Origin: CAZNPL01 sp964574815
GTDB lineage: Bacteria; Planctomycetota; Phycisphaerae; UBA1845
Direction: 5' to 3'
DNA length: 16,458 nucleotides
Assembly: GCA_964574815.1 (NCBI GenBank)
Contig: CAZNPL010000069.1
Coordinates: 1-16,458 of the forward strand
The notes under the pieces were generated by a model, which saw only the letters and a list, made by a program, of their open reading frames with translations, had not been told where the DNA came from and did no database searches. The translations under genes and the position numbers were made by a program. Of the stretch, positions 7,431 to 14,146 are shown one piece after another (position 1 is the stretch's first letter; each line of letters begins with the position of its first letter).

Positions 7431-8471
7431 ATGTCCGACGATCTCAACCAGGCTATGTCCGAGATGATGTACGCGCTCCGGCGTTACCGCCGGCTGATCA
7501 TGCTCGCCATCGTGGTGATCGCAGCGATATGGTTCCTGGGATCGACCTTCTATTCGGTCCAACCGGACCAGGAGGGAGTCGTCCTGCGCTTCGGAGCCCA
7601 TGTCCGTTCGACCGACCCCGGCTTGCACGCCAAGCTGCCCTGGCCGATCGAAGAGGCGATCAGAGTGCCCGTGCGCCGCGTGCAGACGGTGGAGTTCGGC
7701 TTCTCCACCGTATCTCCGGGACGACGGACGCAGTACGCGAGCCCGACGGCCAACCACAAGGACATCGCCCGGATGCTCACGGGCGACCTTAACCTGGCGC
7801 ATGTCGAGTGGATCGTCCAGTACCGCATCAGGGACGCCGCCAAGTTCCTCTTCCAGATCGCTCCGACCGGAGGCCAATCACAGGCCCAGGCCGTGCAGGA
7901 CATCATTCGCGATGTGTCCGAAACAGTCCTCCGAAAGCTCGTCGGCGATGTCAGCGTTGACGCGGTGTTGACCTTCGCACGGCAACAGATCGCCAACGAC
8001 GCCCAGGTGGATATCCAGGAAATGCTCGAAGCCTTCGACTCCGGCATCCAGATCGTCACCGTGAAACTGCAGTCCGTGACGCCCCCCGAACCCGTCAAGG
8101 ACGCCTTCGACGCCGTTAACCGCGCAAAGCAGAATAAGGAACGTCGCGTGAACGAAGCCCGCGGAGAACGAAATCGACTCGTGCCCGAAGCCCGCGGTCA
8201 ACGCGACCGCGTCATCAGCGAGGCCGAGGGATACCGTGAGCGCGTCACCAAGGCCGCTCTGGGGCAGGCCAATGCATTTCTTGCAAGGCTCGAGGAATAC
8301 GAAAAGGCCCCGGAGGTCACCCGCTCGCGCCTCTACCTCGAGTCCATGGAGGAAATCCTGCATAAGGTCGGTGAGATCGTCGTCATCGACGAGTCGGTGC
8401 GAGGCGTGCTCCCGTTGCTGAACCTGAACGAGCCCCTTGGATCCCCGGCCGCGAAGGGAGGTGCCCGATGA
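7431..8471 (+). CDS. hflK: HflK-type SPFH/band-7 membrane protein
   Basis: HflK and HflC form a large membrane-anchored, periplasm-facing assembly that in E. coli encloses and modulates the FtsH protease. The product is 346 aa. It has a short cytoplasmic N-terminus, one TM helix at about 22-40, then the SPFH domain. SVQPDQEGVVLRFG and the HflK signature TGDLNLAHVEWIVQYRI, followed by FLF, are visible. A long Arg/Glu/Ala-rich coiled-coil segment with NEARGERN and EARGQRDRVISEAEGYRERV repeats follows, ending in RLYLESMEEIL. It lacks the Gly/Pro-rich N-terminal extension of E. coli HflK (419 aa), and is therefore shorter. The ATG at 7431 has AGGAG at good distance. Its stop overlaps the hflC start by four bases (ATGA), so the two are translationally coupled. 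ftsH is not in the window. Confidence 0.92.
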   Translation: MSDDLNQAMSEMMYALRRYRRLIMLAIVVIAAIWFLGSTFYSVQPDQEGVVLRFGAHVRSTDPGLHAKLPWPIEEAIRVPVRRVQTVEFGFSTVSPGRRTQYASPTANHKDIARMLTGDLNLAHVEWIVQYRIRDAAKFLFQIAPTGGQSQAQAVQDIIRDVSETVLRKLVGDVSVDAVLTFARQQIANDAQVDIQEMLEAFDSGIQIVTVKLQSVTPPEPVKDAFDAVNRAKQNKERRVNEARGERNRLVPEARGQRDRVISEAEGYRERVTKAALGQANAFLARLEEYEKAPEVTRSRLYLESMEEILHKVGEIVVIDESVRGVLPLLNLNEPLGSPAAKGGAR

Positions 8472-9418
8472 AACGCGTCCTCATCACCGTCATCGTCATC
8501 GTGGTCCTCGCCGTCATTCTCATCCAGGCCTCCGTGTTCACCGTCAACGAATGGGAACAGGTGATCATCACCCAGTTCGGCAGGCCCCAGCGCGTCGTGA
8601 CCGAACCCGGGCTGGCCGTCCGAACGCCGTTCATCCAGAAGGTGCACCGGATCGAGAAACGCCTCATCCCTTGGGACGGCGATCCGGAGAACATGACCAC
8701 CAAGGACAAGAAGACGATCTTCGTCGACTTCTGGGCGCGATGGCGGATCGTCGATCCGCAGAAATTCTTCGTCGACGTCAAAACCATCCGCGGCGGACAG
8801 ATGATCCTGGACGGTCTCGTCGACTCGGCCGTGCGCGACGTGGTGGCGCGCTACAACCTGATCGAATGCGTCCGAAGCACCAACGAACCCTTGGAATACG
8901 CCGATGAAACGCTGCTCGAAGGCGGCGAGCGCGAGCAGGAACAAATCGTGGCCGGTCGCGCCACGCTCGAAGAGCAGATGCTCGTGTCAGTCAACGAGCA
9001 GGATCTCCGAACGGAGTACGGAATCGAGGTAAGCGGCGTCCACATCAAGCGCGTCAACTACATCGAAAGCGTCCGCAAGGACGTGTATGAACGCATGAAG
9101 TCGGAGCGCGACCGCATCGCACAGCTCCTCAACTCCGAGGCTCAGGAGGAATACAATCGCATCATGGGTAATACCCGCAAGGAGCTCGATGAGATCCAAG
9201 GCGAGATGGAGCAGCGTTCCGCGGAAATACGTGGTGCCGCCGACGCCGAGGTGATCAACATCTACGCCGATGCGCTCTCACGCGATCCGGAGTTCTTTGA
9301 GTTCCTGCGACGCCTCGACGCGTATAAACAGACCTTCGGGCCCACGTCGCGACTGATTCTGTCCACCGACAGCGACTTGCTCGAATTGCTCAAGGGAGAC
9401 GTCATCGAGGGCAATTAA
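8468..9418 (+). CDS. hflC: HflC-type SPFH/band-7 membrane protein
   Basis: This is the partner of HflK. The product is 316 aa, close to family length. An N-terminal TM helix spans about 5-22 and is followed at once by VFTVNEWEQVIITQFG, the start of the SPFH domain. FVDFWARWRIVDPQKFF, a coiled-coil region with many charged residues (VRKDVYERMKSERDRIAQ), and the HflC-like end AEVINIYADALSRDPEFFEFLRRLDAY are visible. Its ATG lies inside the last codons of hflK (ATGA overlap), so the two should be made in similar amounts. The gene faces mnmE head-on, with only 23 bases between the stop codons. These bases contain a hairpin. Confidence 0.92.
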   Translation: MKRVLITVIVIVVLAVILIQASVFTVNEWEQVIITQFGRPQRVVTEPGLAVRTPFIQKVHRIEKRLIPWDGDPENMTTKDKKTIFVDFWARWRIVDPQKFFVDVKTIRGGQMILDGLVDSAVRDVVARYNLIECVRSTNEPLEYADETLLEGGEREQEQIVAGRATLEEQMLVSVNEQDLRTEYGIEVSGVHIKRVNYIESVRKDVYERMKSERDRIAQLLNSEAQEEYNRIMGNTRKELDEIQGEMEQRSAEIRGAADAEVINIYADALSRDPEFFEFLRRLDAYKQTFGPTSRLILSTDSDLLELLKGDVIEGN

Positions 9419-9423
9419 CCCGC

Positions 9424-9441
9424 GCCGGCAACAACGCCGGC
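9424..9441. terminator. GC hairpin between convergent hflC and mnmE
   Basis: GCCGGC, a six-base AACAAC loop and a second GCCGGC fill almost the whole 23-base gap between the two converging genes. The stem could act on both strands. There is no T-run on either side, so termination efficiency is uncertain. Confidence 0.4.
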
Positions 9442-10848
9442 CTACTTGCCGATACAGAACGAGGAAAACACGCGGCCCAGCAGATCGTCCGTCGTCACGC
9501 TGCCCGCCACGGACCCGAGCGCTTCAAGCGCCTCCCGCAGCTCGAACGCCAGAATGTCGGCCCGGTCGATCGTCTCGTCGATCCCGCCGGTCTCATCGGC
9601 GCACCGCTGTAAAGCACCCAGCGCCGCCTCGACCGCCTCCCGATGCCGCGCCGTCGTCAGAATCGTGTCGCCGCCGACGGCCGTCTCCGCCAGATCCACC
9701 ACGTCGGCAATCAGTTGACGGCACGCCTCCACGCCCTCCCCCGTGCGAGCGCTCACTGCGCAGACCGGCCCCCGCCCTGCAGCCTCCAGAGTCTTCAGGC
9801 ATCGAACGACCGTCGCGGAATCCAGCAGGTCGATTTTGTTGGCCACCACGACGCACGGCACGTCCCGCGCAGCGTCTTCCGCGGCGAACACCTGCCGATC
9901 CACATCCCGTGAAGCGTCGACGACCAGGCAGAGCGCGTCGCTCGTCTTCGCCGTATCCGCCGTGATGGCCGCGGCCTCCCTCAATAGCCCCGACATCCCG
10001 TCCTCAACCCCCGCGGCATCGAGCAGAACCGCTTCACCGCGCCCCAGCCGAACCGGAGCCGACAGCAGATCCCGCGTCGTACCGGCCACGGGTGAACAGA
10101 TCGCCCGATCAATCCCGGTAAGACGGTTCATCAGCGTACTCTTGCCGGCGTTCGGCTCACCGATCAGCAGAACGCGCGGCAGAACGTCCACGCGCTCTGA
10201 CGCCTCCGCACGCTCCAGCAAACCCCGCAATCGACCGCAAATAACCTCCAGCCGCGACCGCAGCTCGACCGGCGTGATAAACTCGATCGGCTCTTCGGCG
10301 AAATCAATGTCCGCCTCCACCAGCGCAACCAGTTCGGCCAGTTGATCCAAAATGCTGTCCCCCAGCACCGCAAGCCGCCCGTCGGCCAGCCGCTGCGCCG
10401 CCCTGAGCTGCGCATCGGACCGGGCTCGAATCACGGCCGCAACGGCCTCCACCCGAGTCAGATCCATCGCCCCCGACAAGTACGCCCGCGCCGTAAACTC
10501 GCCCGGCTCCGCAGCCCGCGCCCCGCCCTCGATCATCCGCTCGACCAGCATCGTCAAGACCGCCGGCGCCCCCGGCACATGAAACTCCACGCAATCCTGC
10601 CGCGTGTAACTCCGCGGAGCCTTGGACAGATAAACCTCACCGGCCACACCACAACCCGGCTCCAGCTCGACCGTGCCGCCCAAACGCCGAAACCCCGCTT
10701 GCTCCGACAGCCTCTCGCCGGAATCAGCCCGAAAGATCCCCTCCGCGATCCCCCACGCCTCAGGTCCGCTGCACCGAACAATCCCGCGCTCGCCGAACCC
10801 GGGAGGCGACGCAACAGCCACGATCGTATCGTTGATAACGTCGAACAT
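9442..10848 (-). CDS. mnmE: tRNA modification GTPase MnmE (TrmE)
   Basis: With MnmG it installs the carboxymethylaminomethyl-type group at U34 of certain tRNAs, using GTP and a folate one-carbon donor. The product is 468 aa, normal length. Visible features are the folate-binding N-domain (DTIVAVASPPGFGERGIVR; EFTARAYLSGAMDLTRVEAV at about 117-136), a helical middle domain, and the inserted G domain. The G domain has G1 GEPNAGKST (230-238), G2 GTTRD (256-260), G3 DAAG (277-280), G4 NKID (337-340) and G5 SARTG (366-370). The C-terminus is FCIGK, whose Cys is a family hallmark. Two oddities stand out. G3 is DAAG rather than DTAG. The following switch II loop is shorter and reads GMSGLL where E. 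coli has the segment with catalytic Glu282. The start ATG at 10848 gives the standard N-terminus. mnmG is not in the window. Confidence 0.95.
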   Translation of the reverse strand: MFDVINDTIVAVASPPGFGERGIVRCSGPEAWGIAEGIFRADSGERLSEQAGFRRLGGTVELEPGCGVAGEVYLSKAPRSYTRQDCVEFHVPGAPAVLTMLVERMIEGGARAAEPGEFTARAYLSGAMDLTRVEAVAAVIRARSDAQLRAAQRLADGRLAVLGDSILDQLAELVALVEADIDFAEEPIEFITPVELRSRLEVICGRLRGLLERAEASERVDVLPRVLLIGEPNAGKSTLMNRLTGIDRAICSPVAGTTRDLLSAPVRLGRGEAVLLDAAGVEDGMSGLLREAAAITADTAKTSDALCLVVDASRDVDRQVFAAEDAARDVPCVVVANKIDLLDSATVVRCLKTLEAAGRGPVCAVSARTGEGVEACRQLIADVVDLAETAVGGDTILTTARHREAVEAALGALQRCADETGGIDETIDRADILAFELREALEALGSVAGSVTTDDLLGRVFSSFCIGK

Positions 10849-10967
10849 CGCTCAGAGAACGCCTATACTCCACCAAAAGCCGAGACCCGAAGGTATCTCG
10901 CCGGACGCAGGCACGCAATTGCGGCCGACATAAACGCCGAAGAGGCCGCCGGAACAATGAACCGGCT

Positions 10968-11249
10968 TTGAACGTGATACGCTTCGAATGTGATAAATGT
11001 GGCAAGCCCCTCGGCGCCAATGACGCCGGGCGCTTCATCGTCAGGATCGAAGCCTACGCCGCGAGCGGTCCCATCGAGTTTACCAAGGAGGAACTCGCCA
11101 AAAGCGATCCCGACGAACTGCGCCGCCTTCTTGACCAACTCAAGAGCGCCGATCCCGATGTGATTGAAGACCAAGTCTATCGCGCCTGCCGATTCGATCT
11201 ATGCGCCGCGTGCCACCGTGAGTTCCTCAATAACCCCCTCGGACGCTGA
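10968..11249 (+). CDS. Small two-CxxC (probable zinc-ribbon) protein
   Basis: The product is 93 aa, function unknown. CDKCG (C8, C11) near the N-terminus and CAACH (C79, C82), with an extra C74, can form one zinc-ribbon site. A charged helical insert lies between them (about 38-70: EELAKSDPDELRRLLDQL). The first codons read TTG-AAC-GTG, so translation must begin at TTG 10968 or GTG 10974. No in-frame ATG lies closely upstream, and no strong ribosome site is visible. The nearby ATG at 10957 is out of frame and stops after four codons. It is divergent from mnmE across ~120 bases. Coding is supported by the Cys pattern and frame length, and I recall similar short proteins in planctomycetes. Confidence 0.7.
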   Translation: MNVIRFECDKCGKPLGANDAGRFIVRIEAYAASGPIEFTKEELAKSDPDELRRLLDQLKSADPDVIEDQVYRACRFDLCAACHREFLNNPLGR

Positions 11250-11289
11250 CCGCCTCGCCCTCAAATCCGACGCCCCGCAATCAACACCG

Positions 11290-12132
11290 TCACCAGCTCC
11301 TCGCTTTCCGCCGGCCGCGCTCCTTCTTCTTCGCGTTGAACGCCTCCCGAGCGTCCGCCAGCGCACCCGCGTCGTACTCCTCCATCTTAACCCGAAACGT
11401 TCCGCCCACCGGCAAAGCGATCTCCTGCACAAGTACCAGCCCGCTGCCACGCTCCACCCACGCCGTTAGATTCGGCGCCTCCACAATGAAGCAATCCCTC
11501 AGTTCGCCGTTAAGCTCGATAACCTCTCGGCCCGTCACCTTCACCAGCTTTTCGACAAACCGGTCGCCCATCCCCGCAACGACCGCCGCCGGATTGAACA
11601 CCTGCATCCGCCACGACTGCCCCACCTCCAGATTCGGCATCGCGTCGAACGGGCGAAACACGTCGGAGAACGTCCCGGCCACTGCCAGATCGATCTTGAA
11701 CGCCTGCTTGAAAGCCCCGGCGTCCAGCCGGAACGCGAACTCCTTGTGAAACCGCTCCCCATGAATGCGAACCGGCGTCCAGTTGCCCAGCACGGCTATG
11801 TCGATCTCATCGAGCCGCCCTGCCAAGTTGAACGCCGACCGAATCTCGACGTGCATCGGACCCAGCAGCGGAAAGTCCTGCACGTAAATGTTGTCTTCCC
11901 GATCCGTCGCAGCTCCGCTGGCGTACTCCGTCCAGATGCCCCCGATTCGTCGCTCCCACGCATCGTAGATCCCGAATTGCGACTGGCGACCGTACTGCTC
12001 GACCCAGTCCTTTGCCACGACTTTCGGCGGCTCCTGAGCCGTCCACGCCGGCAGAACATCGTGCCACACCAACCAACTGGTGGCCACGAGCCAGAACACG
12101 AAAATCGCCAATCCCATAAGTCGTTGGAACAT
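11290..12132 (-). CDS. Hypothetical single-span membrane-anchored/secreted protein
   Basis: I do not recognise a named family. The product is 280 aa. One hydrophobic segment (about 5-24) serves as signal anchor, and the rest would be outside the cytoplasm. The soluble part is beta-rich, with regular motifs such as FDAMPNLEVGQSWRMQVFNP, VTGREVIELNGELRDCFIVE, LTAWVERGSGLVLVQEIALP and GGTFRVKMEEY. This pattern recalls DUF3108-like or lipoprotein-binding beta folds, but that is only a resemblance. It ends in a Lys/Arg-rich tail (KKKERGRRKARSW). The ATG at 12132 gives the anchor directly. A possible promoter lies at 12177-12204. It is divergent from the next gene, another single-span protein. Confidence 0.72.
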   Translation of the reverse strand: MFQRLMGLAIFVFWLVATSWLVWHDVLPAWTAQEPPKVVAKDWVEQYGRQSQFGIYDAWERRIGGIWTEYASGAATDREDNIYVQDFPLLGPMHVEIRSAFNLAGRLDEIDIAVLGNWTPVRIHGERFHKEFAFRLDAGAFKQAFKIDLAVAGTFSDVFRPFDAMPNLEVGQSWRMQVFNPAAVVAGMGDRFVEKLVKVTGREVIELNGELRDCFIVEAPNLTAWVERGSGLVLVQEIALPVGGTFRVKMEEYDAGALADAREAFNAKKKERGRRKARSW

Positions 12133-12176
12133 CGCAACGTCCGCAAGTGAATCCGAGAAACCGTAAAACTCGATTG

Positions 12177-12204
12177 ATTCTAGCGCCGCTCACCCCCCGA
12201 GCAA
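12177..12204 (-). promoter_or_regulatory. Possible sigma70-like promoter in the divergent gap
   Basis: On the minus strand TTGCTC (12199-12204) and TAGAAT (12177-12182) are 16 bases apart, about 45 bases before the ATG at 12132. The 120-base gap separates two divergent membrane-protein genes. I see no equally good site for the plus-strand gene. Confidence 0.3.
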
Positions 12205-12252
12205 AGCTGCGCCCTTGCGTTATATCCACCGAGCGCTTAAGCGAATGCCGAC

Positions 12253-12984
12253 ATGAACCGCGCCCCCGCACAGGCAAGAAAGCGTCGATGGCTCCGACGG
12301 GCGGCCATCACAGCGGCCGTCACGTTGATTGTGGCCGTGTTCATCACATGGGTCGGCCTGCGCTGGACTCCCTCCTGGTACGATCCGCCCCAAGTCCCGC
12401 AAGCCGACCTGCCGCGCGTCCGCGCCAGCCTGCCCAATTCACTTCAGTCCTTCACCGACCAACTCGTCGCAGGATACCCGTTCCAATTCCGACTCTCCGC
12501 CCGCACCGTCAACGAATGGATCGCAGCGAGAAAATCCATCTGGCCCGACACCGAAGGCCGCCTCCCCGAATGGCTCAACGAACCGGTTATCGCCTTCGAG
12601 AACGGCCGCATCATCGCAGCCGGTCGTTTCGAACACGAAGGATGGGAGGCCATCGTCAGTCTCCATTGGGTCGTCGAACCTCAAAACGACGACCTGCTCA
12701 TCCGGCTCGTCAAAACCGGCATCGGAGCCTTCGGCGCGCCGCGAGACCGCATCACCGAAGCCCTCGACCAGTGGCTCAGTAGCCTCCCCCCCGACGCCCA
12801 AGAAGACCACGAGTACATTCAGGCCCTGACCGATGAGCTCCGTGGCGCGACCGCCAACCAACTCGTTTCCGACGGCGTCCGCGCCGCCAACGAATTCGAG
12901 TGGCCGAACGGCGAACGCGACTTCCGCCTGACCGAGATCTACGCAGAGCACGGCTGGCTAACCCTCGGCGTCGAACCCCTCTGA
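12253..12984 (+). CDS. Hypothetical single-span membrane protein
   Basis: I do not recognise a named family. The product is 243 aa. A basic N-terminus (QARKRRWLRRAA) precedes one TM helix at about 17-36, giving a type II anchor with the bulk outside the cytoplasm. The soluble domain has recognisable regularity: FRLSARTVNEWIAAR, WLNEPVIAFENGRIIAAGR and GWEAIVSLHWVVE, followed by an acidic helical stretch and EIYAEHGWLTLGVEPL at the end. The arrangement of a substrate-like 'xEPxIxFxNGxIxxAG' strand pattern recalls lipid-binding YpmS/LmeA-type domains; that is inference only. It converges with the LigD-like gene, leaving four bases between stop codons. Confidence 0.7.
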   Translation: MNRAPAQARKRRWLRRAAITAAVTLIVAVFITWVGLRWTPSWYDPPQVPQADLPRVRASLPNSLQSFTDQLVAGYPFQFRLSARTVNEWIAARKSIWPDTEGRLPEWLNEPVIAFENGRIIAAGRFEHEGWEAIVSLHWVVEPQNDDLLIRLVKTGIGAFGAPRDRITEALDQWLSSLPPDAQEDHEYIQALTDELRGATANQLVSDGVRAANEFEWPNGERDFRLTEIYAEHGWLTLGVEPL

Positions 12985-12988
12985 ACGG

Positions 12989-13354
12989 TCAATCGGCCAC
13001 GCAAGTCCAGCGTCCCGAACCGGCCGCCTCGTTCCGCTCGAGCCGAAACTCCCCTCGCAGCCGCTGCCCCTCGAGCCAGAGCACCCACGCATCCTCATCA
13101 ACGAAAGAACACCGGTAGGTCCCACGATCCACCTGTGACACCACGCCCCGCCCCCCCGAGATCGGCCCCTCATAATCCAGATACCGCTTCCGATGGTCGT
13201 TGATCCGCACGCACTCGATCGGAAATGCCTCCCGACCGACCGGCTCGCGCAGCATCTGCCACGTCGCCAGATGATTCTCCCGCTCGATCATGAAATCCCA
13301 GTGCTCGCCGTTCGGGGCCAGATGGTGTAAGATGACGAACCGGTTCGGTTGCAT
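12989..13354 (-). CDS. Stand-alone LigD 3'-phosphoesterase-like domain protein
   Basis: The product is 121 aa and matches the phosphoesterase module of bacterial NHEJ ligase D, without the ligase or polymerase modules. The opening RFVILHHLAPNGEHWDFMIE places His10/His11 before H18-x-D20, which parallels the H-x6-H-x-D metal site of LigD. RYLDYEGPISGGRG (57-70) then parallels the LigD loop YxDFxGxIPEGHYG, and DRGTY (76-80) follows. The loop's His (His84 in P. aeruginosa LigD) is missing, with Arg nearby. In LigD this domain trims 3'-phosphate and ribonucleotide ends at breaks. Activity here is uncertain, and no Ku or ligase gene is in the window. The ATG at 13354 has no Shine-Dalgarno-like sequence. 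It is divergent from the TPR lipoprotein gene. Confidence 0.78.
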   Translation of the reverse strand: MQPNRFVILHHLAPNGEHWDFMIERENHLATWQMLREPVGREAFPIECVRINDHRKRYLDYEGPISGGRGVVSQVDRGTYRCSFVDEDAWVLWLEGQRLRGEFRLERNEAAGSGRWTCVAD

Positions 13355-13424
13355 GGAGGCGCGGGTTTCGGATCAACCCGATCGGAGCGCTTCGACGAAC
13401 TCCGATCCTTCGGGGACATGCACA

Positions 13425-14138
13425 ATGCTATCGCACACGACACGCGGAAAACAGGTCATCACAGTTTCAACGCTTGCCGGCCTCACGCTGGCCGTCGGTG
13501 CCTGCGGGCCCACTTTTCAGCGACTGCGCTACGAAGGTCAACAGGCGTTCCGTCAAGGCAACCTCGCCGTGGCGAAGGACCGCTTCGAGCAGGCCCACCT
13601 CCAGCGTCCGAATGACCCCCACAACCTGCTCGATCTCGGCGAAGTGAGCATGATCCGGGCGCGGAACCTCATGGCGGAACACAACGAGGCCGCCGCGCTG
13701 CGCGAAGTCGATCGCGCCATCGCGTACTTCGACCGCGCCGTCGAGGCCCGCCCCGGCATGCAGGCCGCCCTCGACGCCCGCAACGAAGCCCTCCACTACA
13801 AAGGCCTCCACGACAAGGCCCTCTTCAGTGCCGAGTGGGCCATGACCTTCGTCGGCCCCTCCGCACGCGCCCAGATGTTCGTCGCACGCGAGCTCGAGGA
13901 ACGCGGCGACATGGACGGTGCCCTGCTCCGCTACCGCCAGGCCGTCGCCATGGAACCTGAAAACGCCGCCGCACACGCGTCCTTCGGCCAGTTCCTCCAC
14001 CGCATCGGCCGCAAGAACGAGGCCATCATGCACCTGGAGCAGGCCTACAGGCTCGACCCCCTGCAGCCCGGTGTCGCCGAGCTGCTCACCGCGGAAGGCG
14101 TCCCGCTGCCGCGAACAACCGAGCCGCTTAGACCGTAG
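13425..14138 (+). CDS. TPR-repeat lipoprotein
   Basis: The product is 237 aa. An N-terminal signal ending in LAVGAC (lipidated Cys27) indicates an envelope lipoprotein. The rest is helical, with at least three tetratricopeptide-like units: YEGQQAFRQGNLAVAKDRFEQAHLQRPND, a divergent middle unit (AIAYFDRAVEARPG), and ARELEERGDMDGALLRYRQAVAMEPEN / AHASFGQFLHRIGRKNEAIMHLEQAYRLDP. Such repeats bind partner proteins. The ATG at 13425 is chosen for the signal peptide and for GGGGA eight bases upstream; the frame stays open to 13290 without family-like sequence. The asparagine synthase starts 8 bases after its stop, so the two are probably co-transcribed. The functional link is unknown. Confidence 0.82.
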   Translation: MLSHTTRGKQVITVSTLAGLTLAVGACGPTFQRLRYEGQQAFRQGNLAVAKDRFEQAHLQRPNDPHNLLDLGEVSMIRARNLMAEHNEAAALREVDRAIAYFDRAVEARPGMQAALDARNEALHYKGLHDKALFSAEWAMTFVGPSARAQMFVARELEERGDMDGALLRYRQAVAMEPENAAAHASFGQFLHRIGRKNEAIMHLEQAYRLDPLQPGVAELLTAEGVPLPRTTEPLRP

Positions 14139-14146
14139 CACAAAGC

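Noticed and set aside
7550..8944. Minus-strand frames opposite hflK and hflC
   Set aside because: No recognisable motif; they mirror the SPFH genes, which have clear signatures and coupled starts.
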